Source of the DNA: Triops longicaudatus
Taxonomy: Eukaryota; Arthropoda; Branchiopoda; Notostraca; Triopsidae
Assembly: GCA_022885665.1 (NCBI GenBank)
Contig: JAGQDJ010000105.1
Span: forward strand, 1-64,000
Direction of reading: 5' to 3'
Length of the DNA: 64,000 nucleotides
In this document: positions 1-12,744 of the stretch, piece by piece
Numbering within the stretch: the stretch's first letter is position 1
Layout of the letters: each line of letters opens with the position of its first letter
The notes under the pieces: model-generated
Told to the model about the DNA's origin: nothing
The model's input: only the letters and a program-made list of their open reading frames with translations
Database searches by the model: none
Translations under genes and position numbers: made by a program

Positions 1-326
1 CGAATAGAAGAGTAGCCGTAGCGCTTTTAAGAATAAGAAGCAAACATGCAAAGGTAGGTTGGTGGATGAAGAGATTCAATCTTAAAGACACAGATTTTTG
101 CGAAAATTGTAGGGAACATACAGACACAGTGGAACACAGGTTGCTATATTGCGCAGTATACGGACCAGAAAGAGAAAAATGGAGGAGTAGAGTAGAACGG
201 ATAGGAGTAATCTTTAACATGGTCAATGTATTAGGTTTAGGGAAAATTGAACCAGAACGACAATATAAGTTAAGAAACTGTCTAGTAGATTATATTAAAG
301 ATACTAAACTGATAGAAGTGGTGTAA
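1..326 (+). mobile_element. 3' end of a non-LTR (LINE) retrotransposon ORF2
   Basis: An open frame enters from the left edge (first full codon at 3) and ends with TAA at 324-326. It encodes about 107 residues. The start reads LLRIRSKHAKVGWW, like the RLRSGHARVG segment that follows the polymerase in many LINE ORF2 proteins. About 15 residues later comes a Cys-x2-Cys...His...Cys cluster (CENCREHTDTVEHRLLYC), the usual C-terminal zinc-knuckle of LINE ORF2. The polymerase and endonuclease domains would lie left of the window. The frame is intact in what is visible, so the copy may be fairly young. The clade (Jockey, R1, I or CR1-like) cannot be decided from this piece. Confidence 0.8.
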
Positions 327-579
327 GTCTGGTTACTTCTTTTCACTACTAAGAATAAGAACACTAGAAAGTATACAGATTATATTATGTAGGATTATGA
401 AGGATTAGTTCTAATATTATATAGAGTAAAAGGATATTACCTTTTTACCAATCATCAGAAAAATTAAACGGTCAGAAAAAGTCGGTAATGTGCCCGTTAG
501 ATAGCACAGTTGCGACTTTAAACAGACCAACAACAACAACATGTTTGGTAAAAGGTTACAACAATTTACTCTATATAAT
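327..579 (+). repeat. LINE 3' UTR with CAA-repeat tail inside an inverted repeat
   Basis: A short CAACAACAACAAC run at about 529-541 looks like the simple-repeat tail of the upstream LINE. Two arms flank it. 416-449 and 547-579 are reverse complements over about 33 nt: ATTATATAGAGTAAA is exact, then comes a diverged middle, then ACCTTTT and ACC. The loop is about 97 nt. The pair could be a 3' RNA hairpin used by the reverse transcriptase, or the ends of a small foldback element. Seen directly; the function is inferred. Confidence 0.55.
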
Positions 580-3500
580 CTTCGATTTCGCTACATTTCT
601 CGAACGTGACAATGTGTTGTGTTTCATGTTAGCAGATGGCAGCACCTTATGATTGGAACGATGCCTGATTCTCATTTATTATTTCAGCTTGGGACAACTT
701 CTGTATAATAGAAAAATCTATTTAATGATTCGAATTTCAGCAACAAAAAAATACTACTTTTTTATAATTCTACAAAGCCTTGATTCTCTCATTGAAAAAT
801 AATAATTGTGAGGAAAATAAACGTTGTACAATACCCAAAATACTCATGAAATTTCTGTTGAATTTTACCGACTAAGCTTCGTGCTCCTGCGAGTTACAAA
901 AAACATGCAAAATGACAAATTTTAATTCATGCCATATTTAAACAGTTACCTATAATACATAAGCACATTTTAAGCTGCTATCGTTAATGAAAGCTTTAAA
1001 TAATATTGCACATCGCAGAAGTCAAATGCTGCCTATTCGACATGACTCGCAGCATCCGTCTTCAACTCCAACGAATCTGCATTAGTGCTTCGCAAATTTC
1101 GCGTTTTAGAATTATGATATTTATCTTTGTATCTAAAGAAAGCAAGAATATGTAACTTTCGATTGCAGTCCCACGTTTCGTGTAATTTTTTGGAACTCTT
1201 GACTAAATTTCCGACCCCATAAAAAAATTAAATCGCGTAAAACAAGATCACATAAATGGGGATTCATTGTAGAAAGAAAAAGGTTCTTGTTCGCGGAAGG
1301 TTTCGCAAGTTATCTTGTGCAAAACTTCACTAGAAAAGCATCTATCTTTTCACTCGTTACGACAACTTAGTCCGTTGGTTCTAACAACTTCTTAACTGAA
1401 GTTTATCCAACCATTTTTGCTGTGCAATTTTCTCTATTTTTTATCGAAAACGTTTGAAACGTCAAACAAAAATAGAAAATTTTTTAAAGCTGGAGTTCAA
1501 TTTCTTCTCGGCAGGCCTGCCTTCAAATATCTGTATGTACCTAGATGTATTTTGCACGCATTACATCTTCAAACCTTGAACATATCTCTCCCTTTTACCC
1601 CTTTTCGTTACGTGCGTTCGTCTTTTAATAATTACCTACTGTTGTTACTCACTGCTGTCGCAAGATGGCTCTCTCAATTCAGAGTTTCACTTTGATTCTC
1701 CCAATACTCCTATTCAAGAATCAACAAGATGCATTTAGCAATACATCCTTTCCCCCGTGGGTTCCTTTCTAAGCTCCAAAAAACTGTTAATTATTCCCCC
1801 ATTAAGCATACAATGGTGAACTTTCATGGCATTCAGCCCCTTAAATTGCGTTCCCAAGCGTGTTCTCATCATCTCCGGAGCTTCTGAAAACGCATTATCG
1901 GGAGATGTATCGATCTTTTCCGGGGAACCTTTCTCTATATTCCGCCTTTCCCTCTCGCAATTTCCATTTTAAAAAAATGCCGAGTTCCACCGGATAAATC
2001 CGTTTCTATTTCTTTCTAGAAAAAATGGGAAAAGAAAAATTGCTGGCTATATAATATTTTTAAAAATCTTCCCCGTGACAATGCAAACCAAAATCCTTTG
2101 TATAACATTTCTTTCCCCTCAAACATAACGCAATGAAAAAATTCTAAAAAAATCTACCCATTTCTACACCACCACGCTCGTCACACGTTCTCATCCTTAA
2201 TTTTTCTTCTTTGGAGGCATGACAGTATCTCGGAAGTACCGGTCCGGGGTAAAAACGGCGGATGAGTTTTCTTCGACTCACAAAGGCAAAATAGAAGAGC
2301 GAGAGAGCGCAGGCTCCCTGAGAATTGCGGCGGAGCACTTGTGATAAAAACCCGGAAGGCAAACTTGAAACGAACAACGTTTTCGTCTTGGTTTTCTTGG
2401 CGTCTTTTGAAGAGCTTGATCAAAATTTTTATACACGATCTATGCCAGCATAAATAAGTTCACCCCTGGAGATAATACTCATAGCTCTTTCTGTGAAATG
2501 CTAGTCATCAGATAAGATCATTCTAAGTGAGAGGCTTAGAAACGCGCCAGGGAAGCTTAAGTAAATCCACGACTAAGATAATAAACTGATCCAAGCTCAC
2601 TTAGCGGATTGTAAGCCCCTTACTTTACGAGGCGCACGTGCGAAAAAAACGTTAGGAAAATACTGACATATAACAAAGGAAGACAAAGAGAGCTGGAGAG
2701 AGAGAATAGTCTAACGGTTGTCTTATACGTCCGGACCGTTCTCCGAAACTAGTTTTACGCTCAGGAAATGTAATTGCGTTACGCAGGTTAACATTGAACA
2801 CCTTTGAAGTTCTCCACGTGAAGTCAGACAACGCCACGGTTGACGTCTTTTCGTCACATAATGACAAACTTTCCGTGAAAGAAAAATACCATTAATTGCC
2901 CATATTTGTGTGCGAGAGAGACTCTGAGAAACAGAAACTTCTTTTTTTAGCAAAAGAACTAACTGAAAACTTAATTACTTTTATCAAGCCGGTTTTAAGG
3001 GGGGGGGGGGGGGGAATTGAAGAAAACAGCAGTGTTAGGTCTCAGCTGAACAGTGCAGAGTCATGGCGGATTTTTAATCAAAAAGGGGTAGACAATCAGC
3101 ATGGCTTTTTCTTGTCATAAATTGAATTGTGGCGTCATTTTTATGGCGGTGATTCTACATTACATTGACACCCTGCTGTTGTGTTGTGACCAACCAGAGA
3201 AGCAAACGGGCCGAGTTATTGAAGCAAACACAGCTATTCAATTTGATGAAAAGAGCCTCGCGACGAGAGCCTATCTGTTTTTTTTTTTATTATTTATTAT
3301 TATTGTTGAACAGTGATAACATGTTTCTTATTTGCATTCTAAAATATAAAAGCTGATAATTTACTAGTATTTATCTTCACATTTAGTTCCAAGTTTCTTA
3401 ACTTTAGATACAAATTATTATCAGCAAATCTTGCTACTGGGGTATTTTTCCCTCTTTGTTCCTCGGGTGTTTCACTGTGCTATTAGGAATAGGAATGTAA

Positions 3501-5085
3501 ATCTGCAACTCTGTTTCACCATATCTACTTTCTACTTCCTTTACTGCCGCTTATTTTATGAATGACTAACAACCCTGAAGTACGGTAGTCGTTCTTTATC
3601 TAGTTGCCAAAGGTCAGAGTCACCCCAGATCACAACGCAGTTTTAGTAAACCATGCGAAAACTAACCTAATGAAGCCATTCATACAAAATTTGAATTTAG
3701 TCATTATTATTTAAGCATCTCCAAGCGCTTTTCAGCCTCTTATTTATATCTTATTTACAGAATTGATTCATTATTACCCGGGTTAGTTTCACATAGGCAT
3801 AAGGGTGGTCTTGGCTACAAAACGGGAAGGTTCCGCTTGAGCGGAGTGGAAGAACCAGTGCGATTGGATGCGACTTATTTGGCAATGGGCCCAAGATTGT
3901 CGCATTGATTTTCCGGTTGGGGAGAAAGCCTTTCTATACATTTTGAACAAAAGGGTTGGACTCCTTTCATTGGCAGTAGAAAATGATTGCAATTTTTTTT
4001 CGGAAAAGTATGGCGAAATGAATGGGAAGCTCCCCGTTTTTGGGGTAAAACTGAAGAATGTCGTGTCAAAGGGCAAGTCAGAGTTAGTTTGTGCAAGTCT
4101 GCTAACTTGAAAAATATGTATTAGGAAGTACAAGAAATAAAATAAAGGGAAAAACGCCAAGTCAGCGCTATTTCTTCCATTTAGTTTTCCCTCTTTCTTT
4201 TCGAATATTAGTGCACTTTGAAACCCTACCGGGCTTCACTTTGGCTCGAAGAAAGGGTTTTGAAGAGAGTTTAGAGCCAGTCCTTAAAGGTCCGTGTGCT
4301 GGCGCATAAAACTGAGAATACAAATGCTGACTAATCACCAGTCAGAAATGGTAAAATAATTCTTCCATCAGCCGTCATAAGAATGGGCAACGACATTGAT
4401 CTTACGTTTAAGGCTAATTTGCCACCTATTTATCGAAAGCTAAAATGACTACTACAACGGATTGAACAGCAGTTCACATTTCACACACATTGTACAATCT
4501 GAGTCCCATAGATTTCCAAACTACGCATAAAGGGTATCTGCATTAAACGGAGGTTACAAGTGCTCTAACATGCATGCAATTGAATACGTCATAACGGCTG
4601 ATCGAATATTCAGGGGTAGTGATTCTATGGATTAATCCCTATGGTACATCAGTTTTGATATTGTTAACCGAATATTCCTCTCTATTTCAGGAAAACGTAC
4701 CTGTCTCCCTGCACGTCTTCTTTCCAGCCGTGTTTTCATCCTCTCTCCGTCGCTGCTTTCTTAATACCCCGACACAGAAGCCCCCATATGGCCCCTCGTC
4801 TTCAAAACCTATTAGCCCTATCTCACACGTGATCCTCCCATGTCATATACGCAAGATTTGCTGTAAAAGTACTTTACAGCCTTTTCATTAATTTGCCGCC
4901 TGTTCCATACATTGTTAATTACACTCTCCCTTCCTATACCGTTCTTTATATCTCTCGGTACGGGTACAACAACCACGCTTCGAAAATGTATTGATAATGG
5001 CTCATAATAACGCAACCTTGATTTTCCAATTATCTCTGAAAAACAAAAATAATAATAATAATAAAAAATAAGTAGTAAAACTTAC
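580..5085. other. Gene-poor stretch, no supported coding gene
   Basis: Both strands hold only short scattered open frames without recognisable motifs. A run of 16 G lies at 2999-3014 and an AAT microsatellite at about 5049-5064. If the minus-strand exon at 5086-5134 is real, its first coding intron begins at 5085, and downstream exons would lie in this stretch or left of the window. I could not identify them. Confidence 0.5.
2999..3014. repeat. Poly-G tract (16 G)
   Basis: Sixteen consecutive G on the plus strand, in an otherwise AT-rich non-coding stretch. It is a simple repeat, prone to length variation and able to form G-quadruplex-type structure. No linked gene is evident. Confidence 0.9.
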
Positions 5086-5134
5086 CGGTGACTTCCTTGT
5101 CAACTTTTTTCTTTCCAAACCCGAAGAACGGCAT
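5086..5134 (-). CDS. Candidate 5' coding exon of an unidentified minus-strand gene
   Basis: On the minus strand ATG at 5134 (context CACCAAG before it) opens a 49-nt frame reading MPFFGFGKKKVDKEVT plus one base. It ends at 5086 at a strong donor (CCG|GTAAGTTTT). A possible acceptor lies upstream (a T-rich stretch ending TTTTAG near 5193), so 5' UTR exons may sit further right, for example before the GTAAGTG donor near 8394. The short aromatic and lysine-rich start resembles cytoplasmic membrane-associated proteins, but I do not recognise the family. Downstream exons were not found and may lie left of the window. Confidence 0.35.
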
Positions 5135-8100
5135 CTTGGTGAACTGAACAATAATTACTGTAGCAAAATCAAACTTTCCTCAGGGCCCAACGTCTAAAAC
5201 AAAACGAAAGAAAAGAACCATCCAATGAGATAAATTTGCTTATTCACCTTTGCATAGTCCCTACATTCATAATTCAAATGACAGTCCAGCTCTCGTTACG
5301 AACCTTTCCTTGTCACTTCTGGGTTAAAGGTTAAAAAACCCACGTGGTCTGTCGCCCTGGATGACGTCACAACCTTGTAGACCAACTTGCCTTCTCACTT
5401 GACACCCCCGCACCTTCTCTATATTCAAGTAAGCGCAAGCGAGAAGCCTGTATTCATGCATAATGAATGTATAGGCATTCCTCAGCACAGAAATTCTAGC
5501 CCTCAAGTTATTTTTTTATTATTTTTGCTCTACTTCTTGTTCTCACTACCAATAATCATCCTTTGTACCAACTCTAACTTCACATTTACTCGCACATTGC
5601 TTTTTTACATCCCATTTGGCCTCTCCACACGAGAATGAACTTACAAAAAGGGGACAAGAAAAATACTTGGGGAGATAAAATGTGTCTTCATGCGGCATCG
5701 AGAGAAAAACACGGATTTCTTCGAAGCTTCAGTTCCAACAAAGGATCAATGGCAATGTCCACATACACAAACATCCACACAGAGTCGGTTCTTTTTTGTT
5801 AAGAAGTAATTTGAGTGTGGAATTGGATCAGATCTAGTCAAATACTCGGTAATGAAGTCAGACGTAAACTAGTTAATGAAGGCAACATGTTATGATCAAA
5901 ATCCACAGTAGAAAAGAGAAATGAAAAGCCTAATCGATAGAAAACGGGCGTAACGAGATGAAAGAACGAAAAATAAACATATTAAAGAAATTAAAATGTA
6001 GACCCCATGAACCATGATGGTCTGCTCTAGAAAACCCCACGTAACTTGAAACAAACATTAAGTAACTGCATTAGGATTTCCCCTTTTGCTCGTTTGTGAT
6101 TTCCCCAATTGTGCAACAATGCCTTAAGTCTAAAGGAGTTTTTAAAAATTGCCACAATGCTTGTCAGCATAAATAACAGGGTATTACTAACAATACGTTG
6201 ATTTCTGCTGGAAAGAATGCGGTTACAAAGCATGTCAGAATATCACTAGCGCAAGCTGAGCTGCATTGTTTAACCGCATTTTAAGGCACCAGTGCAACTA
6301 ACTCCAAATAAGAAGTACTTCGCCTTAAACTGCTCACGTGATTTCACGAGACCATTAAATTTTTCAGCACAATATTTCAAAAATACCACTTTTCATCAGA
6401 ATAATTGGTGGAAGCCTTTTTATTATTTGAAAATTGAGCAATAGAATTTTAGAAACTCATTCAATATTCAATATTTCTAGACAAAATTGATTTTTAGGTA
6501 AAATTCTGCCTTCTCGTTACAGTTATCCACCCAAATAATATTTTAAGCAAAAACAGTTACTTTGGAGCTATTGCCTAAAAAATCCAGAAAACAATTTCGA
6601 TGACAAATTCAAAATTAATCGTTGGCTTTTAACATCATTAGAAAAGTACTTACAAGATGTCTGAACACTGAAAGAAATTTCCGTGCTTCAATCTTCCTAT
6701 CTAGATTTCTTATTTAAAACAAAAAGCTACACAAATTTAATTACTTGACAAAAATAAAAAATAAAAACTTAAAGTATTGACGACATTACTAGATACTACT
6801 ATTAAAAAGTGCCGACAATTTGTGGTGAAATATTTACTTAGTATTTGCGAAACAGAACCATTTGATATGTATTCCCTAAGGAGGGTCAGGTGTATGTACC
6901 AATGGTCTGCTTTCACTACTAGTAACCCTCATACAAATGTGTAAGCGAAAAATCCTTGGAACCTATTGTTGCCATACAATTAGGGCTCTGGTGTAAGAAT
7001 ACAAAGCAACGAGTAAGTGTGTTAAGGTCATGTCGGCGTTAATTATTTCGGAAAACGGCAGGCAATAAGTCTTCTAAAACACTTCACAGTGAAATAATGT
7101 AATAAAGAAATAAAACAACATCAATAAAGATAAGAAGCGCCAAACTATAGAAAACTTATTTCGAACTGTTACACTTGCATAGATGAATAACCTTGAAAGA
7201 TGCCCTTGCGTAACTTGAACCTTTGTACTTTTTTTAGTTGGCAACGTACATATTCCGTCTTTTCTCCAAATATCAACATCTCTTTGCTCAAAAGTGTTAA
7301 AACCCTCAAAGGATACACAAATATTTGCGCCCTGACAGCCATTTTTCAACGATTTTTTGCAGCAAAATATTCCCGTTTGTGTTTGAAAACAACGTGAAAC
7401 TATTTTTTTAAAAAAAGCTTAATCGCTTGTCTAATATAATTAAGTAAAATCCCACAAATTGCTATCATCAAGAAGTTGTTGGACTCCGAATTTAGATTGC
7501 AAGCACCGAATCCTCAAACTTTCTGCATTAAAACACCTCTCATTCCTGACATTCTCTTTTTTTGCTGTTGTTGCTGTTAAAACGAAGTTGGGTTGAAAGA
7601 AGGGTTAAAGGTGGGGTTGGGTTGGTATTGTTATTAAACGCTCCCCAAAGAAAACGGTGAAGCGGTTAAACGGCAGTAATTTCGACGTGGAAGCAATTTC
7701 AACCGCCATTTGGTGCTACTCTTGAACAAAACCGCAGGGAGTTTTCTTCTTTTGCCCACATACTGAGGGGTGACACATACATAAAGCTCCCTCCACATGC
7801 TACACATGTTTTTCTCTAATGAGATGTGTCCATGAGTAGGAAGCAACCTGGACTAGTTCACACGAATCCATTTTAGTTAAGGAAAGAAAAAAGTGACAGT
7901 AATAACCACTCTACGCTTCAAACCTGCACTTATAATGCTTCCAAAATGTGTACCCATTAACTTATCCAAACGCTCTTCAACTTCTTTCAAACTTCTTTGC
8001 GTGTTCTATCTTTCGGATTTAATTCATAAGCACTGGTTTTTATTGCATACCCGAAACAGAAGAGAAAATCGAGAGCCTTACCGAAGCTTCAGCAGCTCCA

Positions 8101-9646
8101 ATTGCTTGGAAAACTGAACACTTAAAAAGGTTCAAACTCCATAACGTTAATTCCGTTAGCACTCGTTACGGCACTGTTCGCTTATCTACAGGTATTTCTG
8201 TTCTTCTGTTAAAGGATTACGCACGAGGGATTATAAATAAGTAGTCTGCACGAAGTCCAGCACTGTATCACGAAAATAGCGTTGAAGTTGCGTCCGGAGG
8301 TATTTTCAAGACATAAAGCGGTTTGACAGAGGATCACAGCTCGAATTTCATTACAAAGGGAGAGAAGCTTACGGTCTAGCACGCGTCACTTACATGCAGC
8401 GACTGAGATCGCGTTCCTCAGATTTGTTCGACCGGCGGGTAAGGCGCGGCATCTCCAAGCGTGTCAACTTAGGCCATGTGACACGGGATAACTTTGCCTT
8501 AGGGAATTCCAACCGCACGGGGAGCAAACGCAAGGCAATAGTTTATCAACAATTCCGGTAGTAATTGCTGCAGACTCTCTTCGTGCAAGTACACATGCCA
8601 CGCAATTTGTTTTTTTTTTTTTCTTGTTTCTCGGTGAAGTTGTTTCACGGCTTGACACAGTAACAAGTTGGCGATGTCTGGTACGTTCGATAGGACATGA
8701 AGGAATGAGCGATAAGGAGTCTTGGTCTTTTTGTCTTATCACCACTTGTACAGTACAGTGCAGCCATTTTGAATTCTCTTAGGGTCGCTTGTTCTGAATA
8801 GCGAAGATAAGGCATTGAAGGGCTTTTCATTCCGCAAAAGGTGGGTAGAGGAGTTTTTGACGTCAGTGAGGCTTGTTGGCAAAGCTTCGAATTGCTGCGC
8901 GAGTTTGGAATGCGATTATAATTTTTATGAAAAGTATTTTCATCTCATCTTGGCCAAGAAGAATAGAACATTAAAAAAGCTGAAATTTCGGTGACAAAAA
9001 GCCTGAGTTTCAATCAGGGAGGGTTGATGGGTTTTGGGGCCAATTAAGGCACGAAGACGCGTAAGCTGAAAGCAATGCTCTTCTCAAATTCCACAGATGC
9101 TTGATGCTGAAATCTTTCCCAGCTTCCCGTGCCAACACAGTTAGCTGTAAGGAAAAAGGCAGCTCGAACCTTGCAATGTTAGACATGTAAAAATGAAAGA
9201 AATGGGCGACGGTAGGTAGAAATAAAAACTCACTGACAGTGTTAATGTCCTTGGGAAAGCTGGAATTGCTTCAGCGAAGGCAGTGCGGAATCCCCAGCGG
9301 AGGGAAGTTCCGCGGCGACTGAACTCAAAATGGAAAGTAAGTAAAATAACCATGTGTCAACAAAAGAGAGCGATTTTTTCCTGAAAGCAAATACCAAGCA
9401 ACAATCATTACTTGTGCAATTTTCTGTACGTTGTTTGAAAGTATGGGAGAAGTTTTCAGCTCGTTTCTCCGAGGGACAACGTGTAAAACGAGAAGTGCTA
9501 CAAAAACCGCAGGACTGCTGAGGGCAACTTTGGAACCGCGGATGCGGACAACCACCTGTGAAAGCCTCTTGAAGTACGGGGATGTTTATTTCCAGATACT
9601 TATCCACAGTTATCTTCGTCATCCTTTCTCTAAATAGTCAGGAAAC
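5135..9646. other. Intergenic or UTR-intron stretch without a supported gene
   Basis: No long or family-like open frame occurs on either strand. The GC-richer part at about 8280-8850 could be a promoter or first-exon zone for the minus-strand exon at 5086-5134. In the 45 nt before the ATG at 9647 an in-frame TAG precedes the start of the next plus-strand gene. I see no tRNA, transposase or other feature. Confidence 0.4.
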
Positions 9647-10567
9647 ATGAATTGGACAGGTGGCTCGAGGAATCGAGTACGTCGCACTAGAGATTTACAA
9701 AAACAACGCGAATTTTTTCAACAGAAGAAATTTGAGCAACAGCAGCAACAACGCCAACAGGGTCTCAGCATTTTCCATATGGCTTGTGCAGCCCTGAACT
9801 ATCCAGTGCCAAGCAGGGATTGCTCTTTACCTAAAACTATACAGAACACTACTGATAATTCTTTTCAAAATCCTACAAAGGGCCCCAACTGGGACCTTAT
9901 CAATCTACAATTTGCCTCTTACATGAGCAAGCCTACGCCTTTAGACAGTAATAAATTATTTGTCGTCAGAAAAATCGTAACCGTAAATTCATAGGTAACA
10001 ACGCTGTCAGAGCCAGACCTTTCGATTTCAAACGTTTGCTCAACTTACGTGACCTTAAGCCGCCAAAAAAGGTGAAAAAGTCTTTTTGTTTAAACGCACT
10101 TAAAATAAATCTGGCCTTAGGTGCGATCGGCAGACATGTCTACAGGCGAACAAAACGCATCGGTTGTTACAGAGAAACGTGATTGGACATTGTTTCTTCA
10201 ACATGCCTCCAAAACTGGAGCAAAAGGTGAACACGATGGGCCTGACCAAAAGAAAGATGACGCAACAACCAACCGTAAGGATGATAACACGGAAACTTCA
10301 GCCAATTACGCGACAAAACGGGTCGCATTTTCGGATGCACTCCAATTCCGGAATTACACACCTCCGAGTTCGAGTTATAGCGAAGAATCCCCGAATGCTA
10401 CCCGACGCGGTGACGTCAACACTCCTGATCTTTCCGGCAACAGCAGCTGTTCTCCAGTACGCGAAGCTAAAATAGCCTCACCTGCTTTGTCACCCATTGC
10501 AGGCGAATTATTTCGTTCGTCACCGGTTGCTGTTTTTTGCTCGACGCCCACTTCCGAATTCCTGTGA
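9647..10567 (+). CDS. REDIC1/C12orf40-like protein (putative meiotic crossover factor)
   Basis: Three exons give 274 residues: 9647-9947, 9995-10071 and 10121-10567. The introns are tiny (47 and 49 nt), AT-rich, with GT-AG ends and consistent phases. Without them the frame hits TAG at 9992. The start MNWTGGSRNR followed by a basic, Gln-rich helix (QKQREFFQQKKFEQ) matches, from memory, the MNWVGGSRSR...QKEYFEKHRLK start of human C12orf40/REDIC1. The later WDLINLQFASYMS resembles SLDILNLYMVNQIS there. The middle has a basic segment (RPFDFKRLLNLRDLKPPKK); the C-terminal half is Ser/Thr/Pro-rich and probably disordered. In mammals REDIC1 supports meiotic crossover intermediates; that role here is inference. 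An in-frame TAG precedes the ATG. The gene converges on EMC3, with 651 bp between the stops. Confidence 0.55.
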
Positions 10568-11218
10568 GCCAATGGTGGCTATTCTACGAAGGGAGAGCAC
10601 AACGAGGAGCACCGGGATTTTGTGTACGGAACAACATGATTTAAGAAATAACGTTTTCGTAGTACTTTAACTCACCAGGGATGGTTGAACTGTTAACCTG
10701 ATAAGCGCAAAGTTTCAGTTGATATTTTTTAATTACTTCAACCCACACGGACTGGATGTATCGTTGAAATTTGTCATAAACCGCAAGAAACGCAACAAGC
10801 GTGGTACTAGGATTAGGAACTTTTCTTGAAACTCTGCACTTAAAGATCTTAAACACAAAAAGACATTTCTGCAAAGTTACGAAGCTCGAGAACCAGGCTT
10901 GTGCCTTCTTGAGCTTCGCAGCTATAGACATAGAGTCTTCTTATGTGTGCTGAAATTACTGTAAAATCTTGAATTAAACTTCTGTAAAAGGAGTCGATCA
11001 AACTTTGAACCAAAACTTTCCACCAAGCTCGGAACTCAAAAATAGTTTTCACAGAGAAGATTCTTACTACTTGGTAACGCCCAAAGGGATCATCGTAGCA
11101 GTTCTGAAGATATCTAATAGAGGCATTTGTAAGATTTTTTTTTTCATTGACTTTTATTTTTCGGAAAAAAGTTGCTATTGTATGACATAGAATTACAATA
11201 CACGGAGAAAAGTCCGTT
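10568..11218. other. Convergent intergenic region with EMC3 poly(A) signal
   Basis: No coding frame is supported. On the minus strand AATAAA (plus 11153-11158, TTTATT) lies about 60 nt beyond the EMC3 stop and is its likely polyadenylation signal. I see no canonical signal for the plus-strand gene ending at 10567. Confidence 0.5.
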
Positions 11219-12744
11219 TCAGTCACTCTTTGGATGAGAATCGGAAGCAGTTAAACCTAATAGATCGTTTTCAACGTTTCGTAACGCCCACTGATGATCA
11301 ACAACTTCCAGAGCTTCCCATTCCGCTTTAAAAGCTGCTTTGGGATCTTGTGGCATGGCCATGGCAGCTCCCGACATTTGATCTTGCATGGCTTTCGATT
11401 GATCGGCAGCTACGAAAGCAAACAAATTAAAATACTACAATAAAACTAAATTAAAGTACTGACTACACGCGCACAAAAATACATACATCCTTAGCCTTCT
11501 CATTAGTTTTGTTTTGCCAAAAATGGGGACTAATTGCCACGAAGTTACCATAGGCACTTCGCCCTAGGCTATCTGTTTTAACGGGTACTCTGTGGGACAG
11601 ATACTGAAAATTTGAAAACTTGAATGCATCTTTGCTGCGGAGTGATTTAATAGAAAAACTGAGTTCCATGCCTTCGTATCTGAACCTCTTGTCTCATGCA
11701 AAAATGAATTCTTAAAAAAAATAGCAATAAGATAATTCCACTGGGTTTATATATAACCTTTCCTCGTGAAATTCTACGATAGACATCGAAAGGAATTTTG
11801 TGATATTTTTCTTGACGTCTCATGAAGCCTTTATTGTATTAACATCGTAACAAAAACCCGCAGTTGATAAAATCGATTGCTAAAATAATCTGAGTTGAAA
11901 ATGTCTCCGCTTGCGATGCGGTACTAAATTAAACAAAATGTGGGGGAAAAAATAAAAAGGAGTTATCTGAGAAAAATAGAAATTTACCATTGTTCTCTCC
12001 CAGGACTAGAGCGTAGATGCTACGCAAACCGAAAACGTTCAAAAAATACCACGATGCTGACGAAACCCAAGACGCGTTCAGCGACATTAGCTCGACTCCG
12101 CGTTGCAGCATGGGCTTAAATCTCAAAGTTAACGGGAATGGAACTTTGGCTATAGAAAAAAAATTAGTAGGACTACAAGAGTATGACCAACAAAAATTTA
12201 CTCGTGACAAAGCCCGAAAACGCCCAATTAATCCATCCTCCAATTACAATCATGGGCAAAACGTTAGTAACGTTGCCTTTCAACATTTCAGTCATCATAT
12301 TAGGGTCTGTCATTGGATTATTTGCTGCAGGAGCTCGCTTTTGAGTCTTGAAATAGCCTTTTATAGACACGAATGGTTGAATTACTCCAATATTCGCGAA
12401 ATTGAATAAGAAAGTATCAAATACCGGCTTCTTCGTTATTAAAAAAATATCTCCGCATAAGAAATGAGCTCTTGGGCAAGTATTTCCCGTTTTCTCGCAA
12501 CACCCGAGCACGGATCATCGCCTGACTAAAGGAATAAAACTTAGTTATAATGGGAGGTTAAAATGAAGTTAGTGATGCATCAATTTCATGCTTACCTATC
12601 TTGCACTTGTTGAAGCTCTACTTTCTTCTGGGACGAGATTAAAATGGACACATAATGCCGGAGAATCCCTGTCAGAAACGTAATCATAACAATGGGCAAG
12701 AAAACCCATATTCTAATATCCGGATCTAGTAATAATTCGGCCAT
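11219..12744 (-). CDS. EMC3: ER membrane protein complex subunit 3
   Basis: Five exons: 12596-12744, 12425-12525, 12202-12357, 11988-12149 and 11219-11409. They give 252 residues, close to the usual ~260. EMC3 is an Oxa1/YidC-family core subunit of the EMC, which inserts tail-anchored and multipass proteins into the ER membrane. The start MAELLLDPDIRIWVFLPIVM is the first membrane segment. NPMTDPNMMTEMLKGNVTNV, the GGWINWAFSGFVTTK membrane turn, FPLTLRFKPMLQRG, SWVSSASWYFLNVFGLRSIY and AFKAEWEALEVVDHQWAL follow in the conserved order. The basic cytosolic loop before the second membrane segment (KTQKR) is present. The C-terminus is some 8 residues shorter and unlike the human tail. The last intron is long (578 nt), the others 52-70 nt. 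It is divergent from PLK1. Confidence 0.96.

Noticed and set aside
1417..1695. Plus-strand frame of 92 residues
   Set aside because: Composition looks like translated AT-rich non-coding DNA, with no motif.
2144..2423. Minus-strand start with a TATA-like motif and MPPKKKN, resembling a ribosomal protein start
   Set aside because: The frame stops after seven codons and there is no donor site, so no gene is supported.
3789..4160. Overlapping open frames on both strands
   Set aside because: None shows a motif, domain or splice context; neither strand's product is recognisable.
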